Below are positions 9,303 to 19,773 of a DNA stretch of 64,000 nt, piece after piece. This DNA is from Hyaloperonospora brassicae. Its lineage: Eukaryota > Oomycota > Peronosporomycetes > Peronosporales > Peronosporaceae. The stretch lies in contig CANTFL010001372.1 of assembly GCA_947650285.1 (NCBI GenBank), forward strand, positions 434,001 through 498,000. Direction: 5' to 3'. Numbering within the stretch: position 1 is the stretch's first letter; every line of letters begins with the position of its first letter. The notes below the pieces were generated by a model. It saw only the letters and a list, made by a program, of their open reading frames with translations. It ran no database searches and was not told the DNA's origin. The position numbers were made by a program, and so were the translations under genes.

Positions 9303-10823
9303 GTGGCTGCCGCGTCTGATTTCGTCCCTGATCTAACCGTCAACGAAGCAGAGTATAGAGGACTACTTCTATGTCTTGATTTTCTGACTGATCAGACCAG
9401 GGGACGGGTAATCATATGTGGAGATTCAACTTTAGTGATCAGGCAAATGCGTGGAGAGATCGATTCCAAGGCGCCAGGTATACAACTGCTGAGACATAAA
9501 GCGATGGAGAAACTCCGATCCTGGCCCAAACATGATTTATTACATGTGAAACGCGATTGGAATGCAAGCGCAGATCGATTGGCAAGTGAAGGTCTGCGGA
9601 AAGAGAAAGGTGGAATAGTGGTGGATGACCAAGATCGCCAAGATCTAGTGACTCTGAATCGGCTAGATGAGCTACTGTTACCCCGCAAGACGAATCAGAG
9701 GGTGCCAGTAGCTGCGATTACCCAAGCTGCCGCACGACGACGCCATTCGCCACAAATTGTTCAAGAGGAGATCGTAAAACAGATACGAATCGAAAGGATC
9801 AAACAAGCGCAGGATGAAGAGAGTAGGATCTATAACTTGAAGATCTATTTGACTGGAGACGTATCTACTATCGGATCAGCGGATGCAAAATCATGTGGCT
9901 TGATCGCGACGGACTATGAAGTCGATCAGGACGAGTTGTTGCTCTTTTGCCCCAGATCAGCTACAAAGTCAGGAGATTGCGTAGAGTTGGACCGGTTGGT
10001 GATCCCGGAGCTATTGCAGCAGGAATTTTTACATCATTATCATACCAGTTTGGAGGGCGGCCACCAGGGTATAGGTCAAACTCACCAGAGGATCAGGGCG
10101 AAGTTTCACTGGAGAGGTTTGTATCGAAGTGTGCAACGGTATGTGGGAGAGTGTGTGGATTGCGAGACAGGTAAAGGCCTCCCCTGCGATCGAAGTGGCT
10201 CGCCGGGAAACGTACAAGCGACGTACCCTTTTCAGATTCTAGCGATGGATCATATTCCTTCTTTGCCGCGATCGTTCAAAGGGAACACAGAGTTGTTGAT
10301 CTGGGTCGACCTGGTTTCTGGATATGTGGTTGCGAAGGCGAGTGCATCTCGTGCCGCACAAACAATCGCGGAAAATTACGAAGAATGTGTATTCAGAAGG
10401 TTTGGCGCAAGTGAACCAATTCGTCACGATCGAGAGCCAGGATTCATGTCTGATTTCTTTTGTGCGTTTAATCGGATCGTGGGCCAGAAACAACGAGCTA
10501 CTATGGCTTATAGACCACAAGCAAACGGCACAGAAGAGCTCATGGTACAGACGTTAACTAGAGCGATCAAGATGTATGTGTCGGACGAGAACCAGAGAGA
10601 TTGGGATGAATATGCCGAACGATTGACATACGCGATCAACACCGCACACGATAGGATTCGCAGTGACACCCCATTTTATTTGATCCACGGTTGGGAACCC
10701 CGATCAACGTTGGAAGCTACGTTACCTCTAGGGAGTACCGCGTCGCGAGATCGATATCCACGACGATGGCGGTTTGGCATACAACGCCATTATCAACGGG
10801 CGAGAGCGGCGGTGAACAGTTGA
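9303..10823 (+). CDS. pol: RNase H and integrase segment of Pol, element A
   Basis: This is an uninterrupted 506-codon stretch. Residues 1-100 are the rest of an RNase H fold: NEAEYRGL (Glu17), GDSTLVI (Asp41) and the DWNASADRLA block (Asp91). Residues 247-287 form the integrase zinc finger (His247, His254, Cys284, Cys287). Residues 310-415 are the catalytic core with the D,D35E triad at Asp316, Asp376 and Glu412. Integrase would insert the cDNA into chromosomes. The first codon is not a true start: a TGA at 9294 separates it from the upstream RNase H motif in the same frame. A TGA at 10821 ends it before the C-terminal domain. The copy in B encodes the same 506 residues. Confidence 0.85.
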   Translation: MAAASDFVPDLTVNEAEYRGLLLCLDFLTDQTRGRVIICGDSTLVIRQMRGEIDSKAPGIQLLRHKAMEKLRSWPKHDLLHVKRDWNASADRLASEGLRKEKGGIVVDDQDRQDLVTLNRLDELLLPRKTNQRVPVAAITQAAARRRHSPQIVQEEIVKQIRIERIKQAQDEESRIYNLKIYLTGDVSTIGSADAKSCGLIATDYEVDQDELLLFCPRSATKSGDCVELDRLVIPELLQQEFLHHYHTSLEGGHQGIGQTHQRIRAKFHWRGLYRSVQRYVGECVDCETGKGLPCDRSGSPGNVQATYPFQILAMDHIPSLPRSFKGNTELLIWVDLVSGYVVAKASASRAAQTIAENYEECVFRRFGASEPIRHDREPGFMSDFFCAFNRIVGQKQRATMAYRPQANGTEELMVQTLTRAIKMYVSDENQRDWDEYAERLTYAINTAHDRIRSDTPFYLIHGWEPRSTLEATLPLGSTASRDRYPRRWRFGIQRHYQRARAAVNS

Positions 10824-10885
10824 CTGAAGGAAGCAATTTAAGATCGCGCTAATCAGCATAATCAGGATCGCGATCTACTGGACAT

Positions 10886-11416
10886 ATGCAGCGGATCGCA
10901 AGTCTGGCCATTTATGGATCGCGTGAAGGAGGGGACGCTCGGAAAACGGCACATATGTGGCACGGACCGTTCCGAGTGATCACCAAGTGCGGGGATAATG
11001 CGGTGAGATTGGAAATAGCACGTACGCCCTACCAAGTTTTTCCAATGGTTCACGTGTCGAAGCTGAAACTCGTAAGACTGTTTCCGGATCGACCGATGGA
11101 ACGACTGATAATAAGCGAAGCAAATCGAGTTTATTTTGACGAAGATTTATTACCAGAAGACATTTGGGTAGGCTATCTAGAAGAAGACGAGTTCGAAGTG
11201 GAGAGAATAACGGACATGCGATCAGGACGGCGGACACGTTATGGCAGGGTGCACCGACAGTTCAAAGTCTATTGGAAAGGATATGGGGATCCGTCGTGGG
11301 TGGACGAAGCTGACTTGAACTGTGGAGCGTTGATACAAGAATGGGATCGTGATTGTGTGCGGAATAATGGGTTTGAAGTGATGCAGTTGCATGAAGAGCG
11401 GAATGCGGGTGAGTGA
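10886..11416 (+). CDS. pol: Integrase C-terminal region and chromodomain, element A
   Basis: A 176-codon frame, separated from the integrase core by a TGA, a TAA and a frameshift. Residues 20-60 (HMWHGPFRVI, then VFPMVHVSKLK) are the integrase C-terminal module. Residues 102-156 are a chromodomain (EFEVERITDMR, then FKVYWKGYGDPSWVDEADL), including the conserved WKGY and the following Trp. Chromodomains of Ty3/Gypsy integrases are thought to bind histone marks and steer integration to heterochromatin. The B copy differs by a single residue (NNG to NNR). The ATG at 10886 is probably internal to the original polyprotein. Confidence 0.85.
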   Translation: MQRIASLAIYGSREGGDARKTAHMWHGPFRVITKCGDNAVRLEIARTPYQVFPMVHVSKLKLVRLFPDRPMERLIISEANRVYFDEDLLPEDIWVGYLEEDEFEVERITDMRSGRRTRYGRVHRQFKVYWKGYGDPSWVDEADLNCGALIQEWDRDCVRNNGFEVMQLHEERNAGE

Positions 11417-11851
11417 TGGTCAGGTCGTTGACTTGAGGTCACATACAGGAAGGTTGTATGGGAAGGTGGAAAGGCGGTATATGTTGTGAGTATGGCAATC
11501 GAAGGTTTACCAACGTGATTGCACAGGTGAAGGTCTAGCAGTATCAATGATCGTCAGGGATCGGCATCGGTGAATCTGATCACGGTGGTGAGATCGGTAT
11601 ATCTTTGATCGCGAGCGATCTGGATGGTGGTAGATCTGATCGCGGTCATCAGATCACTGGACCTTTTATCGCAAGCTATCGGCACTATATATAACATGAT
11701 TGAGCATGGTAAAAGATAATAAGGAGAATTGAGGCGAGTTCAACAATGGATTACGAATAATTTACGAAAGAGGAAATAGATGTTAATACGATGGACTGAC
11801 CAATCGAAAATATAAGTTCGCAGTCAGATCGACACAGTGTGGAGACTAACG
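11417..11851 (+). other. 3' untranslated region of element A, with deletion scar
   Basis: Up to about 11660 it matches element B almost perfectly and is rich in GATC. From there the match weakens, and at about 11790 it jumps to sequence found near 13555 in B. A has thus lost B's segment of about 2.6 kb that contains an antisense coding region. Confidence 0.65.
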
Positions 11852-11867
11852 GCGCAGGGGACGACAG
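11852..11867 (+). promoter_or_regulatory. Polypurine-tract region of element A
   Basis: GCGCAGGGGACGACAG lies directly before the 3' LTR, where plus-strand priming would occur. B has GCGCAGGGGAAGAC at the same place, which suggests A's tract is slightly eroded. Confidence 0.5.
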
Positions 11868-12882
11868 TGATAAAGAGACTATGGAAATTCGCTGTAGAGG
11901 AACTGATCGCATTCCCGTTATGTCCGAGCAAATTAACGGTTGGCTGCCCGGTCCCACACATCTGGTCAGATCGCGTTCTTTGAACAGTCAGACTAAAATG
12001 GATATCAGATCGGGCAGGTTGGGACCTGCGATCTTGGGTCAAGGTATAAGGCGGAAGGTAACGTTGGCGATCAGTCGATAAAGAAGGGATCCCCGGTCAG
12101 CAAGGCAATATAGGTCAGGAGGCGATCGGTATCTTGATCAGTGAACAGGCATGTGATCGCGATCAGACAAGTATATCAGGTGTGGGCCACGCCAGGACAA
12201 GATCGCTACCGTCTAGAGCGAGCGACATGTGGCAAACGGTGTCCAAGACATGGTGATAGGGATATAGATGTTGGGTTTGATTGGTTAACATTAAACAGAG
12301 TTCAATTTGCTTCAAAGTACACGTGTCGACTTCTCCTCCGGGTGGATCATTGGCCATCCGATGTCAAGGAAAGGTTTACATACTTTAATCAAGTGATATC
12401 CCTGTATTGTTTGGCCAGGGATCAAGATCTCTTAAACAACACCCCAACTGCTACTGGATGCAGGAACCCCTTTGTGGTTGATGACTCAAGAGCGCGAGAC
12501 GGATCAAATGGTCAGAAGGCTCGCGAATCAAGGTCTACTTTTGGACAAGGCGATATGTTACAGATCAGGGTGACTCATATCGATCACTCCACAAGCATAC
12601 AAGTGATCGCGTGACAAATTCCACGTGATCACACCAACCCCGATCCTGGTGTGAAAATTTCCACACCGTGATCGAACCTCGACCCCATCGCAAACACGGT
12701 CAATTTTTCCATTGACACGAGTCCACCTGGAAGAGTGCAACCAGCCCCACCGACGGTTACACAAGGTGAGGAAGGCAATCAATAACACGGAATTGGAAAA
12801 AAACCCTCCGTTAGTCGGTCGTCCGGGCGCCTGTGGAGAGTTAGGATCGACTCCTCAAATGAGCGATCACCACTCAACCACA
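11868..12882 (+). repeat. 3' LTR of element A (1015 bp)
   Basis: It starts TGATAAAGAGACTATGG and ends CCACA at 12878-12882. It is about 125 bp shorter than the 5' LTR because of a deletion in the GATC-rich part (around 12090-12165). Aligned portions are similar to 1919-3058 but clearly less so than the two 5' LTRs of A and B are to each other. Confidence 0.85.
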
Positions 12883-12886
12883 CATC

Positions 12887-13467
12887 TAAGCAAATTGATA
12901 TCTGTTTTACGTTGACCACCCAAACCCAGTAACCTTTTTCTATCGCCATGTCTTTGACGTCGTTTGTCTCATGTCGCTCTTTCTAGACGGTACCGATCTA
13001 GTACTTGCGTGGCCAACACCTAATATACTTGTCTGATCGCGATCATATTCTGACTACTGATCACGATCTCGATCACTGCCTGATCGTGATCGCCTTGCTG
13101 ATCGCGAATCACATGGTGTGCTCCACACCAACCTGATCTCGATCACATACTTATTTTTGATCACATACCTAATAACCGATCACGATCTTGAATACTAATC
13201 ACGGTCTCGATCGCCTCCTTGATTGCGATTGCGCCTGATCGCGGTTCCCTTCGTGATTGACTGATCGCCAACGTTACCTTCCGCCTTATACCTTGACCCA
13301 AGATCGCAGGTCCCAACCTGCCCGATCTGATATCCATTTTAGTCTGACTGTTCAATGGACGCGATCTGACCAGATGTGGGACCGGGCAGACAACCGTTAA
13401 TTTGCTCGGACAAAACGGGAATGCGATCAGTTCCTCTACAGCGAATTTCCATAGTCGCTTTACCACA
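12887..13467 (-). repeat. Truncated, diverged 3' LTR of element B
   Basis: It matches the reverse complement of the 5'-proximal half of the LTR from AAGCAAATTG (12889) to CCACA (13463-13467), the LTR start in this orientation. The distal part expected to the left is absent; instead the end of A's 3' LTR lies 4 bp away. It is clearly more diverged from 28215-29356 than A's 5' LTR is. Confidence 0.75.
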
Positions 13468-13482
13468 GTCTTCCCCTGCGCC
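13468..13482 (-). promoter_or_regulatory. Polypurine tract of element B
   Basis: On the - strand GGCGCAGGGGAAGAC sits directly upstream of the TGTGG start of the 3' LTR. This is the expected place for plus-strand priming. Confidence 0.6.
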
Positions 13483-13542
13483 GTTAGTCTCCACACAGTG
13501 TCGATCTGACTGCGCACTTATCTTTTCGCTTGGTCAGCCCCA

Positions 13543-16130
13543 TCGGTCTAACTTACGCCATGTCGACGACAAAACCTTCTGGCACCTTTCTTTTTCCGAT
13601 TCGGGCGAGTCGTCTCTTGGTCATGGTCAGGAAACGCACGTCCGCGGTCCAAAGTGTCCTTAGCCGAGTCGTACCCGCTTCTTTCCAGCACCAAGGTACC
13701 CACCGCTGCGTAAGTTGATCGACCGACAATAGCCGGCATGGTCGCCGCTCTTTCCTATCGCTTGGAGAGCTAAAAGGAGACCGTGAGGAATTATGGCTCC
13801 CTTGAAGATGCCCTGAAAGAAGAGAAGCAACGTGGAGGTCGCCTGGAGCAGGAGTTGAACAAGTTGCGTGAATTCGGGATCCAGTTGCGTGGATGTGTCA
13901 AGCATCGTCTCGATCGTTTGTTCTCCGTGTTTTCTAAAGGCTCGTCAGCGCAGCAAAGGATACGAATGCGTCTTGAATAAGCAAGAGAATCGGGTGGCGA
14001 GGATTCACGACTTGGAGAACGAGATCGAGCGCTTGAAGACCTCCGTGTCCGAAGCTGTCTCATCTGACCCGGAAAAGAGTCGGCGTGAGTAGGCTGATGT
14101 TCGTTCTTCTTTCGAGAAGCAGTATCGGCAAGGGATCATCTCGCTTGACCAAAAGTTAAAATCTCGGATTTCACATCTTGTGAATCGATTCAAGCTCACC
14201 GGGACGCCGGCGCGAAGAAATACCAAGGCGCCTCTGCTCGCGATCAACAGAAAATAGCCGATCTCGAGAAAAAGATCGCGCCGTTTTATCGCTGAGTGAT
14301 CAACATTGCGCGGAGAGCACGTATTCAAAGCGCAAACTAGATCAACTGCGCAAGGTGGTGGTCGATTTCTATTCCGGAAATGCATGTCTTCAACGTAAGA
14401 TCCAGGACCAAGAAAATGCTTGTGATGTCTCGATCACCGATCGTGATCTCGCTGTAGCTGATCGCGACCAACTTCGGGTTCATCTGACTCCGCTAGCATA
14501 TGGTCTTCCGTTTACTATAGCGTCAGCTCCAGCTTCTTCGCACAGCAAGCGTAACCGGAGCGTCAGTAACAGTGGTCTCCCGTCCAAGCGTTCTCGGGTT
14601 TTTGGAGACTCGTCTCCTCTGACCCCGACCAGGACTTCGACGCGATCTGCCCGCTCGAAAGCTTCTGCTGGGCCTACGCGATAATCTCCAGTCACGTGAT
14701 TAGCTGATATGGTGTAGACGGATGCTTTTAAGCCACGTGACAAGTTCCAGCAATCGGGCAAGCCTGCATCGCGTACCAAACCAACCAAGTCCACTTCGTT
14801 CTCGCGATCGGCCTTGCCCACGCGATCAACTAGGTTGGCTTCGGCGGATAATTTTGCACAATCAGCTGAGTCGCTGCGAACAGTCGATCCTCCCAAGTCT
14901 ACTGCATCCGCACCGGTAGCAGCCCCGCACGATTGTCTTCTTACGAGACGTCAGCTGGGTCAACGCGATTATCTAAATCCAAGCGATCCGTATCGTCTAA
15001 GCGTTCATTAGGGGCATGCCGAAAGAACCCTGCTGATCCTCCTCCGGTTTAGGGGGCTCCGGTGATCTCCACAAAGACGTCGCAAGAAGAGATGAAAAGC
15101 CGAGCGAATCCGGAGAATTAGTTTTCCTCGTCATCCGACTTGAGCGATTCGTCCAGTTCTTCAGAGGATGCCACCTGCGCCGCGCTATCTGGGTTGCGAT
15201 CTACTTCCCGCAGACGAGCTTCGACTTCTGCTAAATCGTCCAGACTTAATCGACCTGTATCTACCATCGTCATTGAAGATCCCAGATCACACTCGCGATC
15301 TTCTTCTCCAGCTCCATCGACGGCTCCCAAAAAAATCCAAGGTATTCAAGATCGATCTTCTGGGCGAGCCGTCGTGCGATTCGTATGGAAGTTTCAGCAT
15401 GTCCGGTGATGATCGCGAGGACGTATACAATCTGTTGTATTCCGGCCAATAAATCGCGCTGCCAGCCACTCGTGTACCGCGCGATGAGTGGGCCCCTGGG
15501 TACAGCTGTCGCGTTCCCTGGTCAATTTTTCAAGTAAGTCCCCGGTCGCCGCGTCGAGTAGGCTATACCAATGTCGCCGAGCTGGAAGTGAAGTTCGTGG
15601 TCAAACATTTCCCAAAGCAAAAATCCTTTCCGTTTCTCGCGTAAAAGGCACCGAGGCCGTCGGCACTCCGGGCTGATCAATGGGCTCCCCAGTTGATGTC
15701 TTTTGCGCAGACCACGTCTCTCTACAGCTAAACACCACGGAAAATTCTCGATCAACCGATCGAGCCGATCTGCTTCCCAGTGACTGGGTTGTTCAAGGCG
15801 TTGGTGAAATGTATCGCGCGTTTAAGATCGTCTTCTTCAGGGGCTATTAAAATTGACTTATGTTCTCCCCCATCTCCGATTGGCAGCGCCAGGCAGATCC
15901 GGAGGCGTCCGACTTTTATATGAGCGCCGGCAACGCCGACCACGATAGGGACTTCGTTGGAAAACTGGCCTCCGCTTTATCCTTCCAGGGATGATCGACG
16001 GGCATTGCGACTTGGACATTCTGTTGGACCCCTTTTTTTGCACATCCCGGCATCGTCAGAGAAAATATTCTGGTGCCTTCGTTTAGGATGCAAGACGACC
16101 AAGATTCCAAACTTTATCACTGCCTTGATC
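13543..16130 (+). pseudogene. Antisense coiled-coil/Ser-rich coding region inside element B
   Basis: This segment lies between B's chromodomain and PPT but reads as protein on the opposite strand. The N-terminal part (13740-14290) is helical and charged with coiled-coil character (NYGSLEDALKEEKQ, LEQELNKLREFG, HDLENEIERLKTS, KIADLEKKIAPF). 14355-14684 continues with RDLAVADRDQLRVHL and a basic, Ser/Thr/Pro-rich tail. 15140-15450 is Ser-rich (SDSSSSSED, RSHSRSSSPAPS), followed by VEDLYN-like acidic residues and, further on, ELEVKFVVKHFPK near 15580-15620. At least three frameshifts and several stops (for example near 13660, 13770, 13978 and 14092) prevent expression as one protein. No known domain is recognised. 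It is absent from A by deletion. Confidence 0.5.
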
Positions 16131-16525
16131 GTACGAGAGTTGTTAGTCTCTTTGTTCAATATTGATTTTCTCTTTCGTTTTAATCCTCTTAATACATTGT
16201 TGAAATCGTCTCCAAGCTTCTTCTTCGATTTAACCATACTCAATCAGGTCCCTTACGTCCATATCGCTCGCGATAAAAGGTCCAGTGATCTGATGACCGC
16301 GATCAAATCTACCACCATCCAGATCGCTCGCGATCAAAGATATACCGATCTCACCACCGTGATCAGATTCACTGATGCCGATCCCTGACGATCATTGATA
16401 CTGCTAGACCTTCACCTGCGCAATCACGTTGGTAAACCTTCGATTGCCATACTCACAACATATACCGCCTTTCCACCTTCCCATACAACCTTCCTGTATG
16501 TGACCTCAAGTCAACGACCTGACCA

Positions 16526-17056
16526 TCACTCACCCGCATTCCGCTCTTCATGCAACTGCATCACTTCAAACCGATTATTACGCACACAATCACGATCCCA
16601 TTCTTGTATCAACGCTCCACAGTTCAAGTCAGCTTCGTCCACCCACGACGGATCCCCATATCCTTTCCAATAGACTTTGAACTGTCGGTGCACCCTGCCA
16701 TAACGTGTCCGCCGTCCTGATCGCATGTCCGTTATTCTCTCCACTTCGAACTCGTCTTCTTCTAGATAGCCTACCCAAATGTCTTCTGGTAATAAATCTT
16801 CGTCAAAATAAACTCGATTTGCTTCGCTTATTATCAGTCGTTCCATCGGTCGATCCGGAAACAGTCTTACGAGTTTCAGCTTCGACACGTGAACCATTGG
16901 AAAAACTTGGTAGGGCGTACGTGCTATTTCCAATCTCACCGCATTATCCCCGCACTTGGTGATCACTCGGAACGGTCCGTGCCACATATGTGCCGTTTTC
17001 CGAGCGTCCCCTCCTTCACGCGATCCATAAATGGCCAGACTTGCGATCCGCTGCAT
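16526..17056 (-). CDS. pol: Integrase C-terminal region and chromodomain, element B
   Basis: 176 codons, identical to the A copy except for one residue (NNR instead of NNG near the end). HMWHGPFRVI marks the integrase C-terminal module and residues 102-156 the chromodomain (FKVYWKGYGDPSW). As in A, stop codons and a frameshift separate it from the integrase core, so it cannot be made as part of an intact Pol. Confidence 0.85.
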   Translation of the reverse strand: MQRIASLAIYGSREGGDARKTAHMWHGPFRVITKCGDNAVRLEIARTPYQVFPMVHVSKLKLVRLFPDRPMERLIISEANRVYFDEDLLPEDIWVGYLEEDEFEVERITDMRSGRRTRYGRVHRQFKVYWKGYGDPSWVDEADLNCGALIQEWDRDCVRNNRFEVMQLHEERNAGE

Positions 17057-17118
17057 ATGTCCAGTAGATCGCGATCCTGATTATGCTGATTAGCGCGATC
17101 TTAAATTGCTTCCTTCAG

Positions 17119-18639
17119 TCAACTGTTCACCGCCGCTCTCGCCCGTTGATAATGGCGTTGTATGCCAAACCGCCATCGTCGTGGATATCGATCTCGCGAC
17201 GCGGTACTCCCTAGAGGTAACGTAGCTTCCAACGTTGATCGGGGTTCCCAACCGTGGATCAAATAAAATGGGGTGTCACTGCGAATCCTATCGTGTGCGG
17301 TGTTGATCGCGTATGTCAATCGTTCGGCATATTCATCCCAATCTCTCTGGTTCTCGTCCGACACATACATCTTGATCGCTCTAGTTAACGTCTGTACCAT
17401 GAGCTCTTCTGTGCCGTTTGCTTGTGGTCTATAAGCCATAGTAGCTCGTTGTTTCTGGCCCACGATCCGATTAAACGCACAAAAGAAATCAGACATGAAT
17501 CCTGGCTCTCGATCGTGACGAATTGGTTCACTTGCGCCAAACCTTCTGAATACACATTCTTCGTAATTTTCCGCGATTGTTTGTGCGGCACGAGATGCAC
17601 TCGCCTTCGCAACCACATATCCAGAAACCAGGTCGACCCAGATCAACAACTCTGTGTTCCCTTTGAACGATCGCGGCAAAGAAGGAATATGATCCATCGC
17701 TAGAATCTGAAAAGGGTACGTCGCTTGTACGTTTCCCGGCGAGCCACTTCGATCGCAGGGGAGGCCTTTACCTGTCTCGCAATCCACACACTCTCCCACA
17801 TACCGTTGCACACTTCGATACAAACCTCTCCAGTGAAACTTCGCCCTGATCCTCTGGTGAGTTTGACCTATACCCTGGTGGCCGCCCTCCAAACTGGTAT
17901 GATAATGATGTAAAAATTCCTGCTGCAATAGCTCCGGGATCACCAACCGGTCCAACTCTACGCAATCTCCTGACTTTGTAGCTGATCTGGGGCAAAAGAG
18001 CAACAACTCGTCCTGATCGACTTCATAGTCCGTCGCGATCAAGCCACATGATTTTGCATCCGCTGATCCGATAGTCGATACGTCTCCAGTCAAATAGATC
18101 TTCAAGTTATAGATCCTACTCTCTTCATCCTGCGCTTGTTTGATCCTTTCGATTCGTATCTGTTTTACGATCTCCTCTTGAACAATTTGTGGCGAATGGC
18201 GTCGTCGTGCGGCAGCTTGGGTAATCGCAGCTACTGGCACCCTCTGATTCGTCTTGCGGGGTAACAGTAGCTCATCTAGCCGATTCAGAGTCACTAGATC
18301 TTGGCGATCTTGGTCATCCACCACTATTCCACCTTTCTCTTTCCGCAGACCTTCACTTGCCAATCGATCTGCGCTTGCATTCCAATCGCGTTTCACATGT
18401 AATAAATCATGTTTGGGCCAGGATCGGAGTTTCTCCATCGCTTTATGTCTCAGCAGTTGTATACCTGGCGCCTTGGAATCGATCTCTCCACGCATTTGCC
18501 TGATCACTAAAGTTGAATCTCCACATATGATTACCCGTCCCCTGGTCTGATCAGTCAGAAAATCAAGACATAGAAGTAGTCCTCTATACTCTGCTTCGTT
18601 GACGGTTAGATCAGGGACGAAATCAGACGCGGCAGCCAC
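17119..18639 (-). CDS. pol: RNase H and integrase segment of Pol, element B
   Basis: An uninterrupted 506-codon frame with the same protein sequence as A's 9303-10823: RNase H Glu17/Asp41/Asp91, zinc finger His247/His254/Cys284/Cys287, and the D,D35E core at Asp316, Asp376 and Glu412. The same TGA precedes it (18646-18648) and the same TGA ends it, so both copies were inactivated before they became two. Confidence 0.85.
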   Translation of the reverse strand: MAAASDFVPDLTVNEAEYRGLLLCLDFLTDQTRGRVIICGDSTLVIRQMRGEIDSKAPGIQLLRHKAMEKLRSWPKHDLLHVKRDWNASADRLASEGLRKEKGGIVVDDQDRQDLVTLNRLDELLLPRKTNQRVPVAAITQAAARRRHSPQIVQEEIVKQIRIERIKQAQDEESRIYNLKIYLTGDVSTIGSADAKSCGLIATDYEVDQDELLLFCPRSATKSGDCVELDRLVIPELLQQEFLHHYHTSLEGGHQGIGQTHQRIRAKFHWRGLYRSVQRYVGECVDCETGKGLPCDRSGSPGNVQATYPFQILAMDHIPSLPRSFKGNTELLIWVDLVSGYVVAKASASRAAQTIAENYEECVFRRFGASEPIRHDREPGFMSDFFCAFNRIVGQKQRATMAYRPQANGTEELMVQTLTRAIKMYVSDENQRDWDEYAERLTYAINTAHDRIRSDTPFYLIHGWEPRSTLEATLPLGSTASRDRYPRRWRFGIQRHYQRARAAVNS

Positions 18640-19770
18640 ATCCTTTCAACCTGGTAATCTCCATACGATCGCGCTGCATGCTCCACACTTTCTCTTCACT
18701 CTAGCAGACCCATCAAAACTAGCCACCCAGATATTTTCTTCCTCTTCGACCGTAGGTGGAGGCATACTGATCGTTTGTCGTGGTTGTTTCTTTGGTGCAA
18801 TCGCGATCAACATCGCATCCACTTCCTGTCGAAGAGTTATACACGCTACCAGAGTACCCAGTATCTCATCTTCACCCTTCTCACATCGACGGATCTCCAG
18901 TGTCCAGTTTGATGACAATGCAGCCCATCGTCCTGATCTCCCATTGAGACTGGAAGAGTGTAGAAACAAGGCTTAGGTTGAATAACGCGTCAGCACGGTG
19001 ATCTCACGAGACACCAGCATGTTATAGCATATATCAAGCATCCTTAGCAATGCTGGTACCTCTTTCTCCACCATGACATAGTTAACTTCGTTGGTCTTCA
19101 GCGTACGGCTTGAAAAAGTGACCGGCCATTACACCTCCTCATGTTTCTGCAGCTATGCAGCCAACACAGCCCACTTGCTGGCGTACACCACAATCAATGG
19201 CGGTCGATCCGAGTCAAAGTGTTTCAAAATGGATGTAGTCGCTATCTTCTGTTTCAAGAAAGTGAACGCAATCGTTGCTTTCTCCCAGCGACTCCTGCCT
19301 TCCGGATCCTGATAGCCCTCAGCAATTGGGTGCGATTCCCGATCCCCCTCAGCGATAGGGTGTGATTACTGATCGTCCTCAGCAATTGGTTGCGATTCCT
19401 GATCGCCCTCAGCGATCGGGTGTGATTGCTGATCTCTCCCAGCAATTGGATGCAATTCCTGATCGCCCTCAGCGATTGGGTGTGATTCATGATCGTCCCC
19501 AGCAATTGGATTCAATTCCTGATTATCCCCAGGAATTGGGTGCAATTTCAGATTGCTTTTATGGTAAGTATGACACAGCCGATTTCGCCCAGCAACCTCC
19601 ACTGTCCTCGGGTCGTCATACACTCGACGGACCTCATGGAAATCGTATTCTCGTAATTTGTACAGTACTGAGGCGTACACTGAAAAGTCTTCGATGAATC
19701 GACTTTAATAGTTGAGGCTCCCCAGAAACGATTGCGTCGATCGTAAGGAGCGAGCAAATGGTATGTTTAC
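18640..19770 (-). pseudogene. pol: RT connection and start of RNase H, element B
   Basis: Mirror copy of A's 8172-9302: the LNYYSRF connection motif, the minisatellite, the ILKHFD block and the FDGSARVKRK RNase H start. It has the same stops, including the TAA inside the repeat array at 19366-19368. Confidence 0.7.
19308..19547 (-). repeat. In-frame 30-bp minisatellite, 8 units, element B
   Basis: Identical in unit number and order to the array in A. Equal copy number at a locus type that normally changes fast supports a very recent common origin of the two arms. Confidence 0.9.
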
Positions 19771-19773
19771 CAA

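Larger units (their letters stand above)
1919..12882 (+). mobile_element. Ty3/Gypsy chromodomain retrotransposon A
   Basis: The order is 5' LTR, PBS, gag, zinc-knuckle region, protease, RT, RNase H, integrase, chromodomain, PPT, 3' LTR, which is the chromovirus order of Ty3/Gypsy. LTRs start TGT and end CCACA. Many stops and frameshifts make it non-autonomous. Relative to element B it lacks about 2.6 kb between chromodomain and 3' LTR and has a private 1-bp deletion in gag near 4521. Flanking 5-mers (ATGTT left, CATCT right) do not match, so no target duplication is left. The right end abuts a truncated LTR of the same family in opposite orientation. Confidence 0.9.

Noticed and set aside
9392..9688. 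98-codon ORF on the - strand opposite integrase
   Set aside because: Shadow of the integrase frame; the same shadow occurs in B only because the DNA is identical.
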